Of a DNA stretch of 12,155 nt, positions 7,142 to 12,155 are shown piece by piece. The stretch is from an uncultured Lacibacter sp. (GTDB taxonomy: Bacteria > Bacteroidota > Bacteroidia > Chitinophagales > Chitinophagaceae): positions 1-12,155 of the forward strand of contig NZ_CAMLGT010000107.1 of the NCBI RefSeq assembly GCF_946479605.1, in the 5' to 3' direction. A model generated the notes under the pieces. That model made no database searches and was not told where the DNA came from. It saw nothing but the letters and a program-made list of their open reading frames with translations. How positions within the stretch are numbered: the stretch's first letter is position 1; every line of letters starts with the position of its first letter. The position numbers and the translations under genes were made by a program.

Positions 7142-7573
7142 AAAAATAATTTTGCGCCTACTCTTCAATTCCGGTTTTCGGCTTACCCGGTTTATTGCGT
7201 TGCCGCCGGCTGGCTGCAATAACAAACCGAATGTACTGCCCGTGTATGCCCGAAACCAAGTGTACTTGCAACATACCTGTTGCGATTATCCACTGTTTTG
7301 ATTCGTCTTTTTACAATTGCTTTTGCACAGTTATTTCTGTTTACAACACACTTATACCTCAAAGAACTTTTCTGATTCAAATATGCCCAAGCAATTGGAA
7401 ATAACCATGTGATTTTTCACAATCAAGTTGAAATTAAACCACAAAAATCCTTGTGTATTTGCACTCTCTTATTTACTTTCAAGTTTAAAGTTCACATTAT
7501 AACTATGAGACATTTACACCCCCGCAATTATTAGTGTGTTTAACCTGCTTTTTTAACTGTCATTAAGCCTCCA
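7142..7573. other. 432-base divergent intergenic region
   Basis: Separates the exported-protein block (minus) from the response regulator gene (plus), so it should hold both promoters. No exact TAnnTTTG element was found on either strand. It contains a TGTGA-N4-TCACA palindrome (7408-7421), a weaker CACAA-N6-TTGTG repeat (7440-7455), and a direct repeat of CCGGTTT near 7171-7193. Short frames here lack start context and family resemblance, so none is called. The half next to the response regulator is very AT-rich. Confidence 0.6.
7408..7421. promoter_or_regulatory. TGTGA-N4-TCACA palindrome, possible Crp/Fnr-type site
   Basis: A perfect 5-base inverted repeat with a TTTT centre. The half-sites are those of the CRP box, but the spacing of 4 is that of an FNR box (CRP uses 6). 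It lies 153 bases before the response regulator start and 267 bases before the secreted-protein start. Symmetry is plain; the binding protein is a guess, and chance occurrence in AT-rich DNA is possible. Confidence 0.3.
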
Positions 7574-8230
7574 ATGCAAAAACACAATTCAATTATAAAA
7601 ATTGCGATAGCTGATGATCATGCCATGGTGCGGGAAGCCTTGGGCGCATTAATGAATACCTGGGATGATTGCAAAGTGATTTTGCAAGCAGGCAATGGAG
7701 AAGAACTATTGGAGCAGCTCAGCCACTCGCACTTACCCGACATTGCCATTATAGACATCAATATGCCGGTGATGAACGGATATACTACAATTCACCTGCT
7801 GAAACAAAACTACCCGGCAGTAAAAATAGTTGCTTACTCTATGTTTAAAAGCGAGGAATCGCTGCTTCGTTTGTTGCTTGCTGGGGCGCAGGCTTTTGTA
7901 CACAAAGGTGATGATCTCCACACCATTAAAAAAGCAGTACAGGAAGTAAGCAGGGGCGGGTATTTTTTTACAGATGGCTCTTCAGCAAAAATGATGAGGC
8001 AACTTGCTGAAAAAGGACATTATTACCCTGACTATTTTTTGAATGAAAAGGAAATAATGTTTTTGCAGCTTATCTGTTCTGAAAAAACCTATAAAGAAAT
8101 TGCCTGCTGCATGAACATCTCCGATCGTCAGGTTGAATATTTACGCACAAATTTATTTGAACGTTTTACTGTACAAAGCCGCACAGGACTTGCTATACGA
8201 TCTATTGAAAAAGGACTTTCGTTTGTATAG
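7574..8230 (+). CDS. NarL/LuxR-family response regulator, orphan
   Basis: Two-component response regulator of 218 residues. The receiver domain (about 8-125) has the acidic pair Asp14-Asp15, phospho-acceptor Asp61 in IIDINMP, Ser89 at the switch position (AYS) and Lys111 in HKG, so it should be phosphorylatable. After a linker, the LuxR-type helix-turn-helix (about 155-216) reads LNEKEIMFLQLIC, YKEIACCMNIS, RQVEYLRTNLFERF and VQSRTGLA. This follows the family pattern, although the recognition-helix start (DRQVEYLR) differs from the usual EKTVKVHR. No histidine kinase is next to it, so its partner is elsewhere. It is divergent from the exported block and may control it, but that is only positional inference. 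It ends 35 bases from the convergent dioxygenase gene, with a hairpin across its stop. Confidence 0.93.
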   Translation: MQKHNSIIKIAIADDHAMVREALGALMNTWDDCKVILQAGNGEELLEQLSHSHLPDIAIIDINMPVMNGYTTIHLLKQNYPAVKIVAYSMFKSEESLLRLLLAGAQAFVHKGDDLHTIKKAVQEVSRGGYFFTDGSSAKMMRQLAEKGHYYPDYFLNEKEIMFLQLICSEKTYKEIACCMNISDRQVEYLRTNLFERFTVQSRTGLAIRSIEKGLSFV

Positions 8231-8250
8231 TAAACAAAATCCCTTTTCAA
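8205..8250. terminator. Hairpin between convergent genes, possible bidirectional terminator
   Basis: TTGAAAAAGG (8205-8214) pairs with CCCTTTTCAA (8241-8250) with one A-C mismatch. Inside the loop GTTTG/TAAAC (8221-8225/8231-8235) can form a second small stem with one G-T pair. It spans the end of the response regulator gene, including its TAG, and lies 15 bases from the dioxygenase stop. There is no U-run after it on the plus strand, so termination is uncertain. Confidence 0.3.
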
Positions 8251-8265
8251 GGTCAATTCCAATAT

Positions 8266-9423
8266 TTACTCCGCCCAGCTCATCGTATAATTTCCATTCT
8301 CAATTTCCAATGCCTGTTTGGTTAACATCAACGGACGGAAGGTATCTACCATCACCGCCAGTTCTTTGGTTTCCTTTGCGCCAATACTTTTTTCAACAGC
8401 ACCGGGATGCGGACCATGCGGTATACCTGCAGGATGCAACGTGATCATTCCTCTTGTTACATTTTTGCGACTCATAAAATCACCATCTACATAATAGATC
8501 ACTTCATCACTGTCAATATTGCTGTGATTGTATGGCGCAGGGATAGCGTTGGGATGATAATCGTACAAACGTGGTACAAACGAACACACCACAAATGCAT
8601 TTGTTTCGAAGGTTTGATGTACCGGTGGCGGCTGATGCACACGACCAGTGATAGGTTCAAAATCATGAATAGAAAAAATATACGGATAGCAGCAACCATC
8701 CCAGCCAATCACATCAAACGGATGCGTACCATAGTGTAAACCATACAGCATGCCTTTCTTTTTCGCTTTGATCAGAAAGTCGCCATGTTCATCGTATGTT
8801 TTCAGATCCTGTGGTTTGCGGATATCCCTTTCGCAATACGGTGCATGTTCCATTAACTGTCCGTACTTACTCATATAACGTTTGGGATAACGCAACGGCG
8901 TAAACGATTCAACAATAAATAAACGGTTCTTGTCATCATTAAATTCAATTTGATAAATGGTTCCTCTTGGTAACACAATATAATCGCCATAACCAAAAGG
9001 CAAATCACCATACTGTGTCTTTACGGTACCGCTTCCTTCGTGTACAAAAATCATTTCATCCCCATCGGTATTCTTATAGAAATAATCTTTTGTTCCGCTT
9101 GTTGGCGCTGCCAGCACAATATGGCAATCGTTGTTCACCAACACCGGAATACGACTTTGCAAAAACTCACCGCCGGGTTTAATATGAAAGCCTTCAAAGC
9201 AACGGTGCTGCAACATTTTTTCTTCGGCTATCTGCGGGCTCACATCTACCTGCGGTTCGGTTTTAATGATCTGTGTTGGCGGATGACAATGATACAGCAG
9301 TGAATAATCATCGCTGAAACCTTCGGTTGAAAATAACTGTTCGCTGTACAAACCACCGTCGGGCTTGCGGAACTGTGTATGACGTTTATGCGGAATCTTT
9401 CCCAATGTATAATAGTGAGGCAT
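8266..9423 (-). CDS. hmgA: Homogentisate 1,2-dioxygenase
   Basis: Non-haem Fe(II) ring-cleaving dioxygenase that converts homogentisate to 4-maleylacetoacetate in the phenylalanine/tyrosine breakdown pathway; cytoplasmic. The 385-residue length fits the shorter bacterial form (the human enzyme is 445). The N-terminal half shows the cupin-like core with GDEMIFVHEGSGTVKTQYGD (121-140) and PFGYGDYIVLPRGTIYQIEF (142-161). The C-terminal iron site is visible: His300 and Glu307 in YNHSNIDSDEV, and His336 in HPAGIPHGPHPGA. The spacing of 36 from His300 to His336 equals that of the known human ligands His335 and His371. The GLHYGTHPFDVIGWDG stretch (228-243) is also typical. It starts at the ATG at 9423. 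No other gene of the pathway (fumarylacetoacetase, 4-HPPD) is adjacent within the window. The gene is convergent with the response regulator and divergent from the Nudix gene. Confidence 0.93.
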   Translation of the reverse strand: MPHYYTLGKIPHKRHTQFRKPDGGLYSEQLFSTEGFSDDYSLLYHCHPPTQIIKTEPQVDVSPQIAEEKMLQHRCFEGFHIKPGGEFLQSRIPVLVNNDCHIVLAAPTSGTKDYFYKNTDGDEMIFVHEGSGTVKTQYGDLPFGYGDYIVLPRGTIYQIEFNDDKNRLFIVESFTPLRYPKRYMSKYGQLMEHAPYCERDIRKPQDLKTYDEHGDFLIKAKKKGMLYGLHYGTHPFDVIGWDGCCYPYIFSIHDFEPITGRVHQPPPVHQTFETNAFVVCSFVPRLYDYHPNAIPAPYNHSNIDSDEVIYYVDGDFMSRKNVTRGMITLHPAGIPHGPHPGAVEKSIGAKETKELAVMVDTFRPLMLTKQALEIENGNYTMSWAE

Positions 9424-9457
9424 AAAATATCTCTGATTTAGGATGTATGATTATGAT

Positions 9458-9563
9458 TTAGTCGGGAAGTGATTAGTCAGAAAGACCGAAAGAATGGCGA
9501 AGCTCAACTGTCAGCAAGCTGCTTTTCAGTTTTTCGGACGTTCGGTTTGCTTACTTTCCGACC
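9458..9563. repeat. Cluster of degenerate GTCnGAAAG repeats in both orientations
   Basis: Within the 283-base gap between the dioxygenase and Nudix genes there are related short units. TTAGTCGGGAAG (9458-9469) and TTAGTCAGAAAG (9473-9484) are direct copies with two differences. GACCGAAAG (9484-9492) follows. The inverse forms TTTTTCGGAC (9530-9539) and CTTTCCGACC (9554-9563) lie downstream. The outer copies could form an imperfect stem around CAGCAAGCTG (9512-9521). It looks like a decayed repeat element or a structured leader. Nothing coding was seen in this gap. Confidence 0.4.
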
Positions 9564-9706
9564 GTTAATTCAAGCGACGTAATGAGGAAACTGTATTTCC
9601 ATTTACGTTTATCGATCCAATATGTAAAATTTCTGAAGAAAGGCATAGCTTATCGTGTGACCAAAGTTAGGAAATACTAATTTACGGCTTCGAAAATTAA
9701 CAGCGA

Positions 9707-10111
9707 ATGCAATTACCCTGTGCAGGTATCTTACTTATAAAAAACCGTAAACTGCTGATGACTTTCAGCAACAACAAACAATGTTTTTATCTGCCGGGCG
9801 GGAAAGTAGATAACAGCGAATCAGCTACAGAAGCATTGTGCCGTGAAGCGAAAGAGGAGTTGCAATTATCGATCAATGCAAACCAGCTCCGTTATTACAC
9901 ACATATTACAGCGCCTGCTTACGGCGAAAGTAATGGCATCATCATGGAACAGGATTGCTTTTTCCTCACCACGCATGAAACACCTGTTGCATCTGCTGAA
10001 ATTGGGGAGCTTCGCTATTTCAGTTTAGCTGAATATTTGGAGGAACGGCAACAGGCACCCGGCGCTGTTATGATACTGGAACAATTACAAAAAGATAACC
10101 TGATCGATTAA
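9707..10111 (+). CDS. Nudix hydrolase
   Basis: Cytosolic hydrolase of nucleoside-diphosphate-linked compounds, 134 residues. The Nudix box (GX5EX7REUXEEXGU) is present at 32-54: Gly32, Glu38, Arg46, Glu47, Glu50 and Glu51 are all in place, so metal binding and catalysis should be intact. The late Gly of the box is replaced by Gln53, and Ala48 holds the hydrophobic position. The start LPCAGILLIKNRKLLM forms the first strand, and YLPGGKVDNSES leads into the box. Substrate cannot be read from the sequence; (d)NTP or ADP-ribose-type substrates are common for short members. The start codon is the ATG at 9707. The stop is followed 2 bases later by the metallophosphoesterase start, so the two are surely co-transcribed. 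Confidence 0.9.
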   Translation: MQLPCAGILLIKNRKLLMTFSNNKQCFYLPGGKVDNSESATEALCREAKEELQLSINANQLRYYTHITAPAYGESNGIIMEQDCFFLTTHETPVASAEIGELRYFSLAEYLEERQQAPGAVMILEQLQKDNLID

Positions 10112-10113
10112 CG

Positions 10114-10614
10114 ATGACAAGAATAGGTTTACTATCCGACACACATGGCTATCTGGATGATGCCATATTTGAACATTTCAAACACTGCCATGAAATATGG
10201 CATGGCGGCGATTTTGGCGATGTGGAATTAGCTAAGCGTCTGGCCAGTCAAAGCGGCCTGACTGTAAGAGGTGTTTATGGTAACATCGACGGGCAGGATG
10301 TACGTTCGGTTTACCCGGAGCAATTGGTATTTAATTGTGAAGAAGTGAAAGTAATGATGCGGCATATTGGAGGAGCACCACCTAAATACAATCCTGAAAC
10401 AAGAAAGGAACTGCAACTGCACCAACCGCAACTCTTCATTGCCGGTCATTCGCATATTTTAAAAGTGATGTACGACGACAAACTGCAATGCCTGCACATG
10501 AACCCCGGTGCAGCTGGCAAACAGGGCTGGCATAAAGTACGTACCATCATCCGTTTTGTGATTGATGGCAGCAACATGAAAGATTGCGAGGTGATCGAGT
10601 TAGGCAAACGTTGA
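10114..10614 (+). CDS. YfcE/MJ0936-type metallophosphoesterase
   Basis: Two-metal phosphodiesterase of 166 residues, the usual size for the YfcE/MJ0936 group. Metal-binding motifs appear in order: Asp9 and His11 in LLSDTHG, Asp33 in WHGGDFGD, Asn57 in VYGNID, His84 in MMRHIGG, and His112/His114 in IAGHSH; NPGA follows at 130-133. The complete set suggests an active enzyme. Members act on phosphodiesters such as cyclic nucleotides or test substrates in vitro, with unclear natural substrates. It overlaps functionally with the Nudix gene 2 bases upstream; together they could form a small nucleotide clean-up unit. A gap of 61 bases follows before the aminotransferase gene, which may or may not be in the same transcript. 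Confidence 0.92.
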   Translation: MTRIGLLSDTHGYLDDAIFEHFKHCHEIWHGGDFGDVELAKRLASQSGLTVRGVYGNIDGQDVRSVYPEQLVFNCEEVKVMMRHIGGAPPKYNPETRKELQLHQPQLFIAGHSHILKVMYDDKLQCLHMNPGAAGKQGWHKVRTIIRFVIDGSNMKDCEVIELGKR

Positions 10615-10675
10615 CAGATTCACAGAAGCATGCGGGTGATTTTTTGTAAATTACAGCAACACTAAAATCAACTGT

Positions 10676-11773
10676 ATGCAACGTCGTGATCTCATCAAAC
10701 AAACTGCTCTTACGCTTGCCGCTTTTACATTAAGCCGTGATCTGTTTGCCACAGAAGCCGAACAATTTGTTCAGTTACCTGATGTTGTAAAGCCTATAAA
10801 ATTAAGTTCAAACGAAAACCCGCATGGACCTTGCCCTGCTTCACGCAAAGCAATGATAGATGCTGTAAACGGAAGCAACCGCTATCCCTGGGATGTTACT
10901 ACAAAACTGAGAGAAGAGATTGGCGCTCTTACCGGGCATACCAAAGAACATATTGTGATTGGTGCAGGCTCGTCGGAACTGTTGGGCTTAACTGCTGTTT
11001 GGGCTGCGTTGCAAAAAGGAAACGCCGTTGCTCCCGATCCTACATTCCGTTTGTGGATGCCCGCTGCACGTAAAACCGGATTAGAAATCAAATTAGTTCC
11101 GCTTACAGAAAAAAAAGAAACTGATCTGCAACGCATGAAAGAGGCGATGAATGCACAAACAAGAATGGTTTATATCTGTAACCCAGGTAATCCAACAGGT
11201 ACAATTATTCCCGCTGCCGAACTGGAAGCGTTTATTAAAGAAGTTGCACCAAAAGCAATTGTACTTCTTGATGAAGCCTATACCGAATTCAGCAACGAAC
11301 CTTCGATGGCGCATTTGGTGAATGATTATCCGAACCTTGTTATTGCAAAAACATTTTCGAAGATCTACGGCATGGCAGGTGCAAGAGTGGGTTATGTTTT
11401 GGCGCATCCTGCAACGGTTAAACAGTTAAACGAGTTGCAACCGTGGGCCAATGCAGGTGCAAGTGCCGTTTCGTTAGCAGGCGCCCTTGCCGCTATTAAA
11501 GACAAAGCCTTTATTGACTATTGCAAAAAAGAAAACACTGCAGCAAAAGCAATTTTCTACAACACACTTGATAAACTGAATATCCCATACATACAATCGC
11601 ACACGAGTTTTGTGTATTTCAATACGGTCGGTTTTGGTAAAGATTTTAAAGCCATACTGGAAGCTAAAAACATTGTTGGTGCCCGAACATTTGAAGAAGG
11701 AACAAAATGGCTGCGACTGAGTATTGGTACGCAGGAAGAAATGAAAAAAGTAGCGGCTGCACTATTAAGTTAG
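10676..11773 (+). CDS. HisC-like PLP aminotransferase with twin-arginine signal
   Basis: Fold-type I PLP-dependent aminotransferase of 365 residues, close to histidinol-phosphate aminotransferase. Visible features are the SSNENPHGP substrate loop (44-52), GAGSSELL (97-104) at the cofactor phosphate site, Asn169 in CNPGNPTGT, Asp199 in LLDEAY, the PLP-binding Lys229 in TFSKIYGMAG, Arg237 in GARVGY and the carboxylate-binding Arg347 in LRLSIG. Catalytic residues are complete. Unusually, residues 1-25 form a Tat-type signal: QRRDLIKQ, then a hydrophobic stretch (TALTLAAFTL) and a possible cut after LFA. Without it the enzyme is about 340 residues, the usual size. This predicts export of the folded, PLP-loaded enzyme to the periplasm. 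It is not next to other his genes, so it is more likely a paralogue with another amino-acid substrate than the biosynthetic HisC. Confidence 0.9.
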   Translation: MQRRDLIKQTALTLAAFTLSRDLFATEAEQFVQLPDVVKPIKLSSNENPHGPCPASRKAMIDAVNGSNRYPWDVTTKLREEIGALTGHTKEHIVIGAGSSELLGLTAVWAALQKGNAVAPDPTFRLWMPAARKTGLEIKLVPLTEKKETDLQRMKEAMNAQTRMVYICNPGNPTGTIIPAAELEAFIKEVAPKAIVLLDEAYTEFSNEPSMAHLVNDYPNLVIAKTFSKIYGMAGARVGYVLAHPATVKQLNELQPWANAGASAVSLAGALAAIKDKAFIDYCKKENTAAKAIFYNTLDKLNIPYIQSHTSFVYFNTVGFGKDFKAILEAKNIVGARTFEEGTKWLRLSIGTQEEMKKVAAALLS

Positions 11774-11804
11774 TTTATAGTTACGCTGTTAGTATTGTCT
11801 TGTT

Positions 11805-11836
11805 TTTGCCTTTTACGTTAAGTCTTTTACCTTTTG
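11805..11836 (+). promoter_or_regulatory. Possible Bacteroidota-type promoter
   Basis: TTTG at 11805-11808 and TACCTTTTG at 11828-11836 are 19 bases apart. The second differs from TAnnTTTG by one extra T. A start near 11842 would give a leader of about 50 bases for the gene at 11895. Suggestive only, as the DNA is T-rich here. Confidence 0.3.
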
Positions 11837-11894
11837 TTGATTTTTAACGAATAGATTGCAAAGGATGTTTCTATTTTTCATGAAATAAAAACAC

Positions 11895-12155
11895 ATGAAA
11901 CCAATCCTTCTCATCATCGGCATTTTCTTTATGCATTCGCTTGTGCGTGCACAGGCCGATGCGCAAACCATGAAAGACATTGAAACAGTTTGTAATTATT
12001 ACCTTATTGGCGGCACCAATGGCGATAGTGTGATGTTTTCCAAAGCGTTTGATCCGGCAGGGCAAATGCGCTTTATGCGAAACGATACACTGATGAATGT
12101 TTCTTTAAAAGATTTTATGGCCCGCACAAGAAACACCGGTGTTAAACAAAACCGC
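11895..12155 (+). CDS. Exported lumazine-binding-like (NTF2-fold) protein, 3' end outside window
   Basis: The frame is open from the ATG at 11895 to the right edge (87 codons) and continues outside. The N-terminus is a signal peptide (KPILLIIGIFFMHSL, cut near residue 19-23 before the ADAQ region). The following residues, DIETVCNYYLIGGTNGDS (28-45), MFSKAFDPAGQMRFMRNDTL (47-66) and VSLKDFMAR, match the start of the putative lumazine-binding / SnoaL-NTF2-like family (PF12893 type) as I know it, where a short alpha+beta cone fold binds small ligands. Ligand and role are unknown. A tiny ATG-AAA-TAA at 11880 precedes it and shares the CATGAAA context of the real start. The gene follows the aminotransferase after 121 bases, with a possible own promoter. 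Confidence 0.72.
   Translation, partial: MKPILLIIGIFFMHSLVRAQADAQTMKDIETVCNYYLIGGTNGDSVMFSKAFDPAGQMRFMRNDTLMNVSLKDFMARTRNTGVKQNR

Noticed and set aside
7142..7225. Extension of the secreted-protein frame up to 7225
   Set aside because: The extra 28 residues are polar and basic and would bury the signal peptide; the ATG at 7141 is a better start.
7195..7404. Short frames on both strands in the divergent intergenic region
   Set aside because: Overlapping frames of 62-77 codons with no ribosome binding site, signal or family resemblance.
8407..9303. Plus-strand open frames over the dioxygenase gene
   Set aside because: They lie opposite a gene with a complete iron site and show low-complexity Tyr/His/Arg-rich translations typical of shadow frames.
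11880..11888. ATG-AAA-TAA mini frame before the last gene as a regulatory leader peptide
   Set aside because: Two codons only, in AT-rich DNA; probably chance, although it shares the CATGAAA context of the true start.
1..12155. CRISPR array, tRNA, rRNA, transposase or phage genes
   Set aside because: No regularly spaced repeats, tRNA-like or rRNA-like stretches, or mobile-element protein motifs were seen on reading through.

Overview
The window looks like chromosomal DNA from a Bacteroidota bacterium, most likely of the Chitinophagaceae/Sphingobacteriia type. The evidence is signal peptides that end in A-Q, several C-terminal beta-barrel proteins, promoters that fit the Bacteroidota pattern (TTTG/TTG, about 19 bases, then TAnnTTTG) better than the sigma70 pattern, moderate to low GC, and protein families common in that group. 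No tRNA, rRNA, CRISPR array, transposase or phage gene was seen.

Region 1 (1-1720, minus strand) is the start of a TetR-regulated efflux operon. A TetR/AcrR repressor is followed after 34 bases by a TolC-family outer membrane efflux protein. Two copies of a 16-base operator-like palindrome sit directly before the two start codons. The first abuts a well-formed promoter. The TolC frame stops early at the left edge. Region 2 (1804-2175, plus) is a small SPOR-domain lipoprotein.

Region 3 (2223-7141, minus) is a run of five exported proteins: a 441-residue secreted protein of unknown function, three tandem paralogous small outer-membrane beta-barrel proteins, and a fourth barrel-like protein. 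Gaps of 18, 62, 24 and 111 bases suggest an operon. The tested lines are AT-richer than the flanks. A 432-base intergenic region separates this block from a divergent orphan NarL/LuxR-type response regulator (7574-8230, plus). This is the least familiar part of the window and the best candidate for an undescribed system, but its function cannot be read from sequence.

Region 4 (8266-12155) holds metabolic genes: homogentisate 1,2-dioxygenase (minus; tyrosine/phenylalanine breakdown), then on the plus strand a Nudix hydrolase and a YfcE-type metallophosphoesterase 2 bases apart, a HisC-like PLP aminotransferase carrying a twin-arginine signal, and the 5' part of an exported lumazine-binding-like/NTF2-fold protein that runs off the right edge. 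A cluster of degenerate short repeats lies between the dioxygenase and the Nudix gene.
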